64,000 nt of DNA from Symbiodinium natans (GCA_905221605.1 CAJNDS010002179.1:600001-664000), one strand, 5' to 3'. Shown: positions 13,101 to 23,627, counted from the first letter of the stretch. Numbers and translations: made by a program. The notes: generated from the sequence alone by a model not told the origin.

Positions 13101-15571
13101 GGGCCACCTGTGCGCTCAAGTTCTCAACATGCTTCTTCATGTCGTCCATGATGAGCTCAAACTGCGGCCTGGAGATGACCTCTACCTCGGTTTGCGTGGC
13201 GCTTTCCCAACAGTCCAGCTCTCCATGCGCCTGCACAAAGCAGCCCTCGTTGTCTGGATTGCCCTTGTCAGTGAGAGCACCGCTTCTGAGAGCACTGCTG
13301 TCGACATCAACTACAGTCGAAGTCGGCATCTTTGACTGGGTCTGAATGGAAGGACCACACCCTTGGCTTGGAGCATCGTCAACAAGCACTGTGGAGATGC
13401 TTTCACTCATCATGTCACTGAAGCCCAATGCCGAGTAGAGACTGATTGGTTTTGTGATGCGGACTGTGACATTGGTTGTCTTTGTCAAAGAGTACAAGCC
13501 ATGCCAGAGGTGGCCAGCAACATCAATCTCCTTCTGTCTCTGTGCTAATCTCAGAGTATACCCAATGCAAGCAACGAGTTTTCTGTCTGCCATGGCACAA
13601 GTGAGGCAAGAAATTCTACGAATTGTCAAGCATTACCCTTTTGGGTCTCGTAGCCAAACTTGAGCTATGCTGATGTCTGGCTTGTTATAGCCACCCAAGT
13701 CCTGACAAGCATTGCTGATGTGCCCCACCCACCAGCCTCCATACAAGTCTCCCCGGATTCCCCACGCGAACGGGAACCCTAAACCCTAAATCCCTGACAA
13801 GCGCTTAACACAACACTTCTCCCCCCCCCTGCTCAAACACGGGTCTTCGGCACCCCCCCCCCCCCCCCCCTCAGCACCCTGGCAGCTCTCAGCATCCTAC
13901 CCTTTTTTGAGCACGGACTGAGGGGCATGCCGGCAGCTCAGGGGACATGTGTTGACGCTATGCATCACAGATCCACTTCCGAGCACAAACTAGAAGACTA
14001 ACGACACGCACACCAATTCCGGTCAGGTGTTGTCTGCACATTTTCCAAGTGACTGGAGGCGTTGCTGCCTGCGACGACTCCTGTCCTCAACCTTTTTGGC
14101 ATAAGCCCGTGCCTGCACCTCTTCAAGGGTCATGTGCGGCAACCATGGCATCACAACCGACGACGACACATCACTGCTTGCCTCTGCTGATGACTCGCAT
14201 CTGGACATAATCCGCGTTGATATGGGTTCGCCAACGGAATGGCTGAGTTGGGCCACCTGTGCGCTCAAGTTCTCAACATGCTTCTTCATGTCGTCCATGA
14301 TGAGCTCAAACTGCGGCCTGGAGATGACCTCTACCTCGGTTTGCGTGGCGCTTTCCCAACAGTCCAGCTCTCCATGCGCCTGCACAAAGCAGCCCTCGTT
14401 GTCTGGATTGCCCTTGTCAGTGAGAGCACCGCTTCTGAGAGCACTGCTGTCGACATCAACTACAGTCGAAGTCGGCATCTTTGACTGGGTCTGAATGGAA
14501 GGACCACACCCTTGGCTTGGAGCATCGTCAACAAGCACTGTGGAGATGCTTTCACTCATCATGTCACTGAAGCCCAATGCCGAGTAGAGACTGATTGGTT
14601 TTGTGATGCGGACTGTGACATTGGTTGTCTTTGTCAAAGAGTACAAGCCATGCCAGAGGTGGCCAGCAACATCAATCTCCTTCTGTCTCTGTGCTAATCT
14701 CAGAGTATACCCAATGCAAGCAACGAGTTTTCTGTCTGCCATGGCACAAGTGAGGCAAGAAATTCTACGAATTGTCAAGCATTACCCTTTTGGGTCTCGT
14801 AGCCAAACTTGAGCTATGCTGATGTCTGGCTTGTTATAGCCACCCAAGTCCTGACAAGCATTGCTGATGTGCCCCACCCACCAGCCTCCATACAAGTCTC
14901 CCCGGATTCCCCACGCGAACGGGAACCCTAAACCCTAAATCCCTGACAAGCGCTTAACACAACACTTCTCCCCCCCGCTGCTCAAACACGGGTCTTCGGC
15001 ACCCCCCCCCCCCCCCTCAGCACCCTGGCAGCTCTCAGCATCCTACCCTAAACCCTAAACCCTGAACCCTAAACCCTAAACCCTAAACCCTAAACCCACT
15101 TGCAATCCTAAACCCTAAACCGTCCAGGGCGAAAGTGGTGATCTCCGTCCAAGGACCCACGGGCCGCACATCTACGGCTGCCGCTGGGGCCTGCACCACT
15201 GACAGTGGCATCGGCTTAGGGTTTAGGGTTTAGGGTTTAGGGTTTAGGGTTTAGGGTTACCACATGGGAGTTGCCGACATTAGGGGTACCTTACTGGGGT
15301 CCTCCTATACAAAGGAATCGTACCATTGGGAGGTCTACACTAAGTGCCCCTTATTTTCGTAAACTCCCACCAGATTTGCACCTACCTGCCTACACAGAAA
15401 AGAGACAACAACGCCATGAAACAGCACTGTGATTGCCAACTGCTGCCATAACACCGCCAAACCCCACACACGACTTTTACACCCAAAACGTATGCAGACG
15501 GCTCAGCACCCTACGAGTCTCAAGCGCCCCAGAAAGTTTCTTTAACGTCTCTAAGCCCACTTTCAATAGGC
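10117..15571 (-). CDS. CacyBP/SIP-like protein (CS + SGS domains), 8-9 exons
   Basis: Calcyclin-binding protein/Siah-interacting protein is a scaffold in SCF-type ubiquitin ligase complexes with an N-terminal helical dimerisation region, a central CS (HSP20-like) domain and a C-terminal SGS domain. Exons at 15125-15190, 12503-12543, 12094-12148, 11685-11722, 11283-11382, 10921-11013, 10455-10543 and 10117-10180 join in phase to give a CS domain (TEITTFALDLGGYNKP, LKGVEGLSADSV, FDLKVVGLDGKNYRF) and an SGS tail (SWVDLVAKGKRK, MKDLYDDGDDNMKK) ending DDMDV-stop. Donors are GC, GA and GT, all acceptors AG, as in dinoflagellates. The 12.5/15.1 kb intron holds a tandem array. A probable N-terminal helix exon lies at 15476-15571; the start codon was not found. 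Motif order, phase agreement and length fit the family; only the 5' end is unsure. Confidence 0.85.
10455..10543 (-). CDS. CacyBP/SIP exon, SGS signature (89 bp)
   Basis: Acceptor CACAAG; reads DSIMSMMKDLYDDGDDNMKK, then IIGEAMYKA; GT donor (CCAG then GTGCGC). This is the hallmark SGS motif (L-KK-YEDGDDDMKR-I--AW) of CacyBP and SGT1. Confidence 0.93.
10921..11013 (-). CDS. CacyBP/SIP exon, SGS linker (93 bp)
   Basis: Acceptor CCCCAAG; reads VKGEYGYDSWVDLVAKGKRK, then PAASKSENPQD; GC donor; phase 0 at both ends. The Trp aligns with the conserved W of RWDYLTQ in the SGS part. The intron before it runs from TTTAGGG to CCCTAAA arrays in transcript sense. Confidence 0.9.
11283..11382 (-). CDS. 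CacyBP/SIP exon, CS domain C-terminal half (100 bp)
   Basis: Acceptor CCTAG; reads NYRFVRTNLEKDIVPAESS and KVKKNHVIITLRK; GC donor. Matches the family strands (NNLLKPI---SS-KVKTD-V-I-LRK). Joins in phase 0 to VKGEYGYDSW. Confidence 0.9.
11685..11722 (-). CDS. CacyBP/SIP exon, CS strand (38 bp)
   Basis: Acceptor CCAG; reads DAFDLKVVGLDG plus AA; GA donor. The next exon adds G to make Lys, giving GLDGKNYRF, equivalent to NLNGKSYSM in animal CacyBP. Confidence 0.85.
12094..12148 (-). CDS. CacyBP/SIP exon, CS strand (55 bp)
   Basis: Acceptor CGGAG; reads LKGVEGLSADSVTCDFKE; GC donor (GAG then GCCGGG). Aligns with the family segment LTGV-Q-P-ENV-VHFTE. Phase 2 in, phase 0 out, matching both neighbours. 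Confidence 0.8.
12503..12543 (-). CDS. CacyBP/SIP exon, CS strand (41 bp)
   Basis: Acceptor TTGTCAG; reads DLGGYNKPDISID plus two bases that complete Leu with the next exon. The donor is GA. Truncated duplicates of this exon sit at 13665-13701 and 14814-14850 at the ends of the tandem units; they diverge after the codons for ISI. Confidence 0.75.
12874..13629 (-). CDS. Unrecognised 251-aa ORF in tandem unit, copy 1
   Basis: An intronless ORF, long by the standards of this window, beginning MTIRRISCLTCAMADRK. It has a Ser/Thr-rich middle (SATQTEVEV), a likely coiled coil near residues 155-180 (ELIMDDMKKHVENLSAQVAQL region) and a basic C-terminus (KKVEDRSRRRRQRLQ). No signal peptide or membrane segment is evident and I recognise no family. 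It lies in the same orientation as the host CacyBP gene, within its intron. It may be an element-borne gene or a retrocopy that was then duplicated. Confidence 0.5.
   Translation of the reverse strand: MTIRRISCLTCAMADRKLVACIGYTLRLAQRQKEIDVAGHLWHGLYSLTKTTNVTVRITKPISLYSALGFSDMMSESISTVLVDDAPSQGCGPSIQTQSKMPTSTVVDVDSSALRSGALTDKGNPDNEGCFVQAHGELDCWESATQTEVEVISRPQFELIMDDMKKHVENLSAQVAQLSHSVGEPISTRIMSRCESSAEASSDVSSSVVMPWLPHMTLEEVQARAYAKKVEDRSRRRRQRLQSLGKCADNT
14023..14778 (-). CDS. Unrecognised 251-aa ORF in tandem unit, copy 2
   Basis: Same length and start as the copy at 12874-13629. One visible difference near the C-terminus (RRRQQ for RRRRQ). Both frames being intact implies either a very recent duplication or selection on the ORF. 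Confidence 0.5.
   Translation of the reverse strand: MTIRRISCLTCAMADRKLVACIGYTLRLAQRQKEIDVAGHLWHGLYSLTKTTNVTVRITKPISLYSALGFSDMMSESISTVLVDDAPSQGCGPSIQTQSKMPTSTVVDVDSSALRSGALTDKGNPDNEGCFVQAHGELDCWESATQTEVEVISRPQFELIMDDMKKHVENLSAQVAQLSHSVGEPISTRIMSRCESSAEASSDVSSSVVMPWLPHMTLEEVQARAYAKKVEDRSRRRQQRLQSLGKCADNT
15125..15190 (-). CDS. CacyBP/SIP exon, linker and CS domain start
   Basis: Reads APAAAVDVRPVGPWTEITTF then AL. Acceptor GTGCAG (or CTGTCAG 8 bp upstream), donor GA (CTG then GACGG), phase 0. TEITTFALD corresponds to the family ITNYGWDQ start of the CS fold. The exon is bracketed by CCCTAAA at 15046-15120 and TTTAGGG at 15214-15257. Confidence 0.7.
15476..15571 (-). CDS. CacyBP/SIP candidate N-terminal helix exon
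   Basis: After acceptor TCACAG the frame reads LKVGLETLKKLSGALETRRV and then LSRL, resembling the SIP N-terminal dimerisation helices (LEE-K-LL---R-RV---L). The donor is not resolved and the frame stops at the low-coordinate end. Its position just upstream of the CS exons supports it; the homology is weak. Confidence 0.45.
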
Positions 15572-15870
15572 CTGTGAGCAAGCCGCTTGGAAAGTACCCG
15601 TTATGAGCCCGAAACTAAAGGTGAAGCCGGTGCAGCCAAGAGACAGGAAGCTCATGGCTTACATGCAGTCACACTCCGCACGGGTGCAACCTTCAACCCT
15701 CAACTCTAAACCCAAACGCGCCGCAAGTTCCGGGGGCCTGCGCAGCTGGCGCTGCGACCTGGCACTAAGACGAAGAAAAAGGGTTGAGGGTTTAAGGGTT
15801 TGGTTAAGGGTTTGCTAGGGTTTCGGAGTTTATGCGGTTCAGGGTTTAGGTGATAAGGGTACCCCGGGGT

Positions 15871-16019
15871 CCACGGAAAAGCTTTCACGAACAGAGCCGA
15901 GCTTTGGGTGGCTTCTGGCTGATGAAGGCCGGGGTTACCGACATGGCTCCTTAGAGCGCATCCACTGTCCCAAGTGTAGCCCCCTATGCTCTATTCCAAG
16001 ATCAGCCTAAGGCATCACG
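15871..16019 (+). CDS. Candidate plus-strand exon with CPKC
   Basis: Frame STEKLSRTEPSFGWLLADEG, RGYRHGSLERIHCPKCSPLC then a stop. One of few plus-strand candidates near CacyBP. Confidence 0.28.
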
Positions 16020-16089
16020 GCAAAGCTGCAGCCCAGAAGTTCTGGGTCCTCTACGCCCGTACCTCAAGATAGGGCCGCGAGAAACAAAC

Positions 16090-16570
16090 TTAATCGAAAC
16101 CTCCCACGAAGCCAAAAACAACATGATGTGTCTGTACTATATTATATGTGTGTATAAATATTTCTATGTGTATGTAAGAATACAATATCATTCTATATCT
16201 GAGAATGTGTGAGACAACAAAAAACACGATACTGAAGTTATGTATTGCATAGTATGATGCAAAAAAAACATCTGGTACAATATACACATAATAAGTATCA
16301 TAATATCTGTGAGGAAATACATAAATAAATAAAGAAATAAGCAAATATCTATCTATCTATATATATATATATATATATATATCATACACGACAATCTGAT
16401 TTAACTACAGAACACTATATGCATGTGTAGGTATATAGTTGTCGATATACAAACATGTATATAAGCATATATATATATATATGTCTGTGTATATCTGTAT
16501 AAATATGTGTGTGTACACTACCCATGTTCAATTAGAATAAGAAAAGAATCATTATCATCATCACAGAAAT
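16090..16570. other. AT-rich stretch without gene
   Basis: (TATC), (TA)n and TATATGTG runs; no exon signal seen. Similar TA-rich, gene-free DNA lies at 27850-28030, 31750-31900, 47270-47345 and 53130-53230. Confidence 0.7.
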
Positions 16571-16862
<292 letters not shown>

Positions 16863-17239
16863 CAGAGCCCGGTCCCTAAACCCTAAACCCTAAACCCTAA
16901 TGTGGGACCTGCTTTAATGTGGGGGGCCCCCCCCCCCCCCTGAACAGTCGGGGCGTGGATTGGGTCCTGATTACACGGCCCCGGGGGCTTATATGATTTT
17001 AATAGGGTGGAGTTTAGATATGTTTAAAAGGGGCAGCAATGCCCGGTTATCTTTTTTAAAGGCGCGCCACGTGGAATTTTCTTACGGCGCCCGGACGGTT
17101 TGACTTTAAAGCGGACCCCTCAAAGGTCCTGAATAATTCCGCCAAATTGACTTTAAAGCGACCCCCCCTAATACAGCAGGTCCAACATTAAACCCTAAAC
17201 CCCCCCCCCTTCCCCCCCCCCCCCCCCCCCCCCCCCCCC

Positions 17240-17577
17240 ACCCCAACCCTCGCTGGCACCTTCGGCTGTGTTGGGGCGGGAGCAGGGACTGAGGCCTCGG
17301 CCTGCTCGGCCTCGCGTCAGGTCTGAGGCTTCCAAGAGTGGTTTTTTTGTTTTTTCTCGGGTTTGGAGCCCCCAGTTGGGACTTAGGGTTCCAAGAATTA
17401 GGGTTCCAAGGGTGGGTTTTTTCGGGTTCGGGAAATTTGGGGGGGTTTAGTTTGGGGTTCCAAGTGAGAACTGTTCTCTAAACATGGCTTTTCGGGCTTG
17501 GGTGCGAGTTTTGTGGGCTGAAGCTTGCAAGACCACTGGGTCCTCTTCCCAAATGCTGCACTGACACTTCTCCAGGA
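17240..17577 (-). CDS. Two candidate exons
   Basis: 17490-17577 reads EKCQCSIWEEDPVVLQASAH; 17240-17310 reads AEQAEASVPAPAPTQPKVPA, an Ala/Pro/Glu-rich stretch between poly-C tracts. Confidence 0.3.
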
Positions 17578-17861
17578 TTGGCCTTAAAACCCTCTAAAAA
17601 ATATTCCTGAAGATGATCCTCTAAAACCCACTGAAGGGAACACACATATATAAAGATATATATATATATATATTACAATAAATAAATACATAAACAAATA
17701 CACAAATAAATAAATAAATATATATATATATGGACACACCCCCCCCATGACCTACTCAGATCTGTTTCCCTCGTAAATATGTCTCTCGACAAAACAGACC
17801 CCACACGGACCACAGGCATGGACGCCGAGACGGGCGAGACCAAAAAACCAAAAAAAACAAC

Positions 17862-19072
17862 TTTTTTAGAGAATGGTGAGGGGATGTTGAAAAAGATGTT
17901 GTTTTGGTTTTGCCTCGTAAACAGATGGTTTTTCATGAAAAAACCAACTTTTCCCTCGTAGAAAGATGGTTTTGGCCTGGTCTGCCTCAGGGAAACCATC
18001 TTTTTGCGAGGGAAAAGTTGGTTTTTGGCTCCAAAACCATCTTTTACGAGGCAAAACCCCCCCAAAAAAAATCTTTTTTAGAGAATGGGGAGGGGGTGTT
18101 GAAAAAGATGGTTTTTTTGGTTTTGCATCGTAAAAAGATGGTTTTTCAAAGAAAAACCAACCTTTCCCTCGTAAAAAGATGGTTTTGGCCTGGTCTGCCT
18201 CAGGAAAACCATCTTTTTGCGAGGGAAAAGTTGGTTTTCCTATGCAAAACCATCTTTTACGAGGCAAAACCCCCAAAAAAACATCTTTTTTAGAGAATGG
18301 GGAGGGGGTGTTGAAAAAGATTTGTGTTTTTTGGTTTTGCCTCGTAGAAAGATGGTTTTTCATAGAAAAACTAACTTTTCCCTCGTAAAGGATGGTTTTT
18401 GGTCTGGACTGCCTCCGGAAAACAATCTTTTTACAAGGGAAAAGTTGGTTTTTCTATGAAAACCATCTGTTACGAGGCAAAACCCAAAAAACCAAAAAAC
18501 CATCTTTTTTAGAGAATGGGGAGGGGTTTTGGAAAAGATAGTTTTTTTGGTTTTGCCTCGTAAACAGATGGTTTTTCATGAAAAAACAAACTTTTCCCTC
18601 GTAGAAAGATGGTTTTGGCCTGGTCTGCCTCAGGAAAACCATTTTTTTGCGAGGGAAAAGTTGGTTTTTGGCCCGGAAACCATCTTTTGACGAGGAAAAA
18701 GCTGGTTTGTGTCTCCAAAACCATCTTTTAAGAGGGTAAAGATGGCTTTTCTATGAAAAACCATCTTTTACGAGGCAAAACCAGAAAAAACATCTTTTTC
18801 AAAATCCCCCCCCCATTCTCTAAAAACGATTGCTTTTTGTGTTTTTTGGTTTTGCCTCGTAAAAGACGGTTTTTCATAGGAAAACCAACTTTTCCCTCGT
18901 AAAAAGATGGTTTTGGCTTGGTGTTCTTAAGGAAAACCATCTTTTTGCGAGGAAAAGTTCGTTTCCCTATGCAAAACCATCTGTTTACGAGGCAAAACCA
19001 AAAAACCACATTTTTCAAAATCCCCTCACCATTCTCTAAAAAAGATGTTTTTTGGTTTTGCCTCGTACCACT
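17862..19072. repeat. Tandem array of hairpin units, period about 212 bp, with inversion
   Basis: Markers GAGAATGGGGAGGGGGTGTT start at 17869, 18081, 18293 and 18512 (periods 212, 212, 219). Two inverted copies follow (markers near 18801-18826 and 19011-19040). Each unit folds on itself: TTTTACGAGGCAAAACC pairs with GGTTTTGCCTCGTAAAA, and AACCATCTTTTTGCGAGGGA with its complement. Frames across it are not coding. Confidence 0.95.
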
Positions 19073-19179
19073 CTCGGGCCAGAACCGTTCAGATCTACAT
19101 GTAGCTGTCCAGTGGACGGTTGTGGTTCGAAGCAGGACGTGTCAGCATGCCTGGAGGCTCGTTGGTTTTGGTCAGTCTT

Positions 19180-19960
19180 ATATTAATCTCAGCAATAGCA
19201 TTCCTATTCCTATTAATGTAAAAGGGTTCCTAACCATCTTTATAGGACTTCTTTTCATTTTACTTATATTCTTATGAACTTTCAGAGGGTTCCTATTCAA
19301 CATTAGAGGATTCCTAATACTTTTCAATAGGGTTCTTATGCATTCAACAAGGTTCTTAATCATTTTAAAGTGGTTCTTTTAATTCCAATAGGGTTCCTCT
19401 GATATTATCATTTTTTCGATTCATATTGGTGCCTATTCATGTTAGTGAGTCTCCAAGAAATTTTAATGGTATTCTTAGAAATTTGAATAGCATTCCTAGT
19501 CCTATTAGTTCTAATAGGAATCACATTAAGTCTAACAGGAAGCCTAGAAATTTTGAAAAGGAACCACATTGAATTTTGTAGGATTCCTCTTGGTTCCTAT
19601 GAATTTTAGTAGGCTTCCTCTTCATTTTAAAAGGATTCCTATCAATCCGTAATGGGGTTCTTATGAATTTTACTGGGGTTCCTAATAAATTGCGATTAAC
19701 GTCAAAGGGTTCCTAACCATCTTAATAGGACTCCTCTACCATTTCATAATATTCTTCTTCTGAATCTTCATAGGGTTCTTATTCAATGTAGCAGGATTCC
19801 TAATACGTTTTTTGTAAATAGGGTTCTTATGATTTTCAACAAGGTTCTCAATCATTTTCAAGTGGCTTCTTTTAGTTTCAATCGGGGTCCCTCTGAATAT
19901 GAAAAGGGCTCATACTTCTTTTTGGGATTCCTTCATTTTCAAAGGATTCCTATTAATTTG
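19180..19960. repeat. AT-rich degenerate minisatellite with a 480-bp higher-order duplication
   Basis: About 30-bp degenerate units of GGGTTCCTATGAATTTTAAT type. A larger block at 19213-19420 recurs at 19690-19900 (shared GGGTTCCTAACCATCTT, AGGATTCCTAATAC and TTCAACAAGGTTCT). No coding signal. Confidence 0.85.
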
Positions 19961-20042
19961 CATATATACATATAATGTCCCTAAAGGGCCTACCGAGTTC
20001 TTGACAACCCCCCCCCCCCCCCCTGTAGACCCTGAAAATCCT

Positions 20043-20640
20043 CCTCTGATCTCGCACCTCCAGCTTTCTTAGCACGCGCTGCAGCTCGGCGCGCACCGCC
20101 GGCCTCAACTTTCACTCCCTCAGTTGCCCCGGAAAGATGCAAAAACTAGGAAAAAAATGCCCCCAAGAGCACAAAGCCCCTTAAGGAGGGAAGATACCTT
20201 AAATAAAAGAGGGATCCTGAAGGTCCTGAATATTATGATTTAAGGTCTATTCCTTATTTAGAGGGTATTGGGCTCTCTGGGTCCCACTGTTTGCCCTACC
20301 CAAAGCACCAGAAACACATGAGCCGCGGGAGAATGTCGGGTTAAGGCCAGGTGGTTGCCTGAAAAACACATCCCCGGCCTTTCTGCCCGCTGCAGCATGT
20401 CCTTCAGCTCCGCAATGTCGGCCGCCAGATCACCTGAGAGGGTTTGGGAAGGGTTTACGCCTTGAGCTACCCTAAACCCTAAACCCTAAACCCTAAACAG
20501 GGGAGCCTGCGGCCCAAAAGGGTTCAGGCTTCAGGGTGTGAAAGAACTGAGAATACGAGTAGGCACGCAAACAGACCCACGGGCAAAGCTTGCCCATCGA
20601 GATTCATCATCAGCACATGGCTCGGTTTCTTTAGCACCTC
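20043..20640 (-). CDS. Three candidate exons of a coiled-coil protein
   Basis: 20530-20640 reads EVLKKPSHVLMMNLDGQALP then a hydrophobic VGLFACLLVFSVL; 20375-20433 (acceptor CTCTCAG) reads DLAADIAELKDMLQRAERPG; 20043-20108 (acceptor GAAAG) reads LRPAVRAELQRVLRKLEVRD. Heptads, charge pattern and G/C-ending codons support real coding. No family recognised. Confidence 0.45.
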
Positions 20641-21164
20641 GACCCCTTAATTCAGCTATCGACATGAGGTCCTCATTCCCCTAAATTTCCCAAAGGCCAA
20701 AAACAACCTCTTAAAACAACTTCTTTTAATGAACCAAGCCGCTGGCACTTTCTGAGACCATGGTTGCTTGCGCAGCAATGCCGGGCCAGCCGCAGCTTTG
20801 CAAAACTGGCTTTTTGAATTGAGCCGAAGCTGTTGAAAAGACTTCACACACTTTAGGGTTGAGAGTTTAGGGGGTTTGGGGTTTAGGGTTTCTACCGAAC
20901 TTGCAAGTCCTCGATGGACCTGTCAACTTAACCAGCGCACATCCCACCTTAGCCTAGGAAGGCTTGCGGCAGTCGACCCCTCAAACATTCCCAATCTCTC
21001 CCCAGAGCGACACAATCCTCGCACCTAAGCTTGCCTTGGACCTGAAACCCTACTTGGAAGTTCATAGGTAGTTTTTAAAGTAGGCTTATAATGAGTTTCT
21101 GCTAACTATGCTTAAAACCCTACTTATAACTACCCTCATTGAACCTCCAAGCAAAACCCCCGTC

Positions 21165-21240
21165 TTCAGCCCCCTGTCCAAACCTCGAACATGAACCCGT
21201 CCTCAATCCCAGATCTCGTGAAGGCATCCGGCCTGTTCAG
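21165..21240 (-). CDS. Candidate exon
   Basis: Acceptor GAACAG; reads PDAFTRSGIEDGFMFEVWTG. No family recognised. Confidence 0.35.
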
Positions 21241-22489
21241 TGCATGGCTTCTTGCGGGGCCACATGATCGGAAGTTATATGGTCCCTAGTCTGGGCCCTG
21301 TTAGAAAGGCGACCCCCCCCCCCCCTTTATCACCCAAGGGCTCATACTTTGGAACCCCCTTAAAAACGAGGTAAAGGACCATATTCTTGGATCATAGAAC
21401 CACCCTGAGACATGAACCTTAGAAGTCCGGAGATGCTGATGGTCCGCGTGGAGATTGAGCCAAATGTCCCTCTTGGGAAGTTATTCGGAGCTCCTATGGG
21501 TGAACATCGGTTTTAAGAGGGATTACCGTTTTTGGGGCCTTGGGGTGGCGCGAACAGGGCGCATGGCCCAAGTAGACCCTATCAGGGTTTAGGGTTTGTA
21601 GTAATCTGGGGTATGACCCTAAACCCTAAACCCTGCTCCCCCACCCTAATGGTTCATTTGGTTCCCAAACTTGTGGGCCAGCTGAGGATCCAAGGGTTGG
21701 GTGTTGGAGACCCCTTGTCCACAAGGTTTCCCACTGAGAGAACTGAACAACAAATCTAAGAACAGCAACTGGACACCTCACAAGCCCCCTTACCCCCATA
21801 CTCAATATAAGGGTGGTCTTGACATGGTCCCTTTCCTCCTTGAAAGGGTACTGAAGTATGGGCCCTCGGGATATCTAAGGGTCCCCTTTTTTAAGGGGGA
21901 ACATGGCCCCCCTGAGAGCATCTCTCACTCGTGCGCCTTGCAAGCAGTAGCGCTCCCCGCTCGCCGCGGGTGGCCAATGCGAAGCTCGCGTTCGTGGCGG
22001 TCTTGGATCGGTCGACTGAGGTCTGCTTATTTCTGCGCCATTGTTGGGGTACTATAAACATGATCATGTTTGATCCTTATTGGGTTTGTGTATTCATAAG
22101 AATGAAACATGATTTTCAACCATAACCCAGTTTTGGTGGTTCCCGAAATTAGGGGTCCCTTCTTGGGGGTCCTTATGATAAGGGGATCTCACTATTTGGG
22201 GTCTGTATTAGCGGTCAAGCCACAACGCACTTTTCAAGTAGATCTACAGCGGGATCAACGGGAAGGCTAGCAGCGGCTAGCACGTGACAGCAAGACTCAC
22301 AAGCAACCCCAAGGGGGACAAAAAGGGGTGGCAACAAACCCATGAAAGTACAAACTGCAGATGACGAACGGAGGCCAACATCTCGAGCGAGTTGCTGCAG
22401 GTGAGTACTTCCCACCCGGAAGCACTGGCAACCCCATCGCTGTCAGGGTATCCCTGAACCCTAAACCCGAAACCCTAAACCCCCAAACC

Positions 22490-22600
22490 CAAAACTTGCG
22501 CTGGGCTCTCCCAGACTCTTGCGCAACTCCCATCTTTCTGACCAGCCTGAAAGCCGTTTTCACCTTCACTATGGGGGACTCTTGCCCTTGAAGCCCTAAG
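22490..22600 (-). CDS. Candidate exon
   Basis: Reads QESPIVKVKTAFRLVRKMGV then AQESGRAQRKF. Immediately upstream on the plus strand a different open stretch (22361-22430, NGGQHLERVAAGEYFPPGST) competes. Confidence 0.33.
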
Positions 22601-23213
22601 CCCGAAACCCTCAAAGGGTTTATGGTACATATGCCCTGGTAGGGTTTAGGGTTTAGGGTTTAGGGATCATAGTAGTATAGGGTATACGGTATTATGACCC
22701 GAATGTTAGGGTTCAATTCGTGGTGACCCCAAGGTGTGCCACTGAGCTGAAAAAAGGAGCTCCCTGCGCGGGCCTTTTTGTAATCGCGTGAGCTGCCCGC
22801 CTAGGATCCGAGGGTCGTGCCGCAAGAGTTTAACGCCAAAGTAGCCGACGCAATGCCCTCTAAGCCCTCGATTTAAACACCTACTGACAAGCCCTGCAAA
22901 TCCTAAACTCTGACGTTGCGGCCGGCCGCTTTGCACCTCAACCCAACCCTAAACCCCAGACCTTAAACCCCACACCCCCAACCAACCCTAGCCGGCCCCC
23001 TTCCGGCTAGCCCCCTCTCTACTACCCCCCCCCCCTAGGTTCCCCCCATTAAAGAACCTTCATTCGGCTTAATTATGCCTAAATGGCCTCAACTATGAGG
23101 GGAACCTAGGGGGGTCGTAGGGGAACCCTAAACCCTACACCCTAAACCCTGAACCCTATAAACCCTAAACCCTAGAGGGAGGTTGTAGGGGGAACGCACG
23201 AGAACGTGGGAGC

Positions 23214-23273
23214 TCACTGGAACAGGCGCTTCCTCTTCGTCTTCGCCCCGCGGAGCTCCTGGTCTTCGGCACC
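23214..23273 (-). CDS. Candidate terminal exon with TGA stop
   Basis: Acceptor ACCCCAG; 19 codons GAEDQELRGAKTKRKRLFQ then TGA; basic C-terminus. It sits in a 104-bp island between CCCTAAA (23120-23173) and TTTAGGG (23277-23370). It could close the DHHC gene or a separate one. Confidence 0.5.
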   Translation of the reverse strand, partial: GAEDQELRGAKTKRKRLFQ

Positions 23274-23627
23274 CTGGGGTTTAGGGGTTAGGGTTTAGGT
23301 TTAATTAGGGTTCTAGGGTTTAGGGTTTGGGGTTTAGGGTTTGGGGTTTGGGGTTTAGGGTCTGGGGTTTAGGTGTTTTTAAGGAGTTTAAGGGGTTTAG
23401 CGCTTTGGAGGTTTAGGAGATTTGGGTGCTTGGGGGTTTCAGGGGCTTTAGGGGCTTTAGGAGTTTATGAAGAGTAGGAAGTTTAGGATTTAGGGGTGCC
23501 AGTTCAGAATTTAGGGGTTTGAGTGTGGGATGTTCCCCCTTATACTAACAGTCCTTCATTTGGAGTGTAGTACCCCTATTATAATCCCTATTAAGGACTG
23601 CTAGCATAAGGGGGAACATCCCAACCT

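Larger units (their letters stand above)
12507..15049 (-). repeat. 2.2-copy tandem duplication, unit 1149-1158 bp, inside a CacyBP/SIP intron
   Basis: Copies at 12507-13664, 13665-14813 and a partial third at 14814-15049. They are nearly identical, differing in poly-C length (near 12.7, 13.85 and 15.0 kb) and one visible base change inside the ORF (Arg to Gln). Each unit holds a 251-codon ORF plus a copy of the 3' end of a CacyBP exon. The third copy is cut where CCTACCC continues straight into TAAACCC repeats. Confidence 0.95.

Noticed and set aside
17673-19018. Several 60-165 codon ORFs rich in Phe and Lys
   Set aside because: They run through the 212-bp hairpin satellite on both strands and repeat with it.
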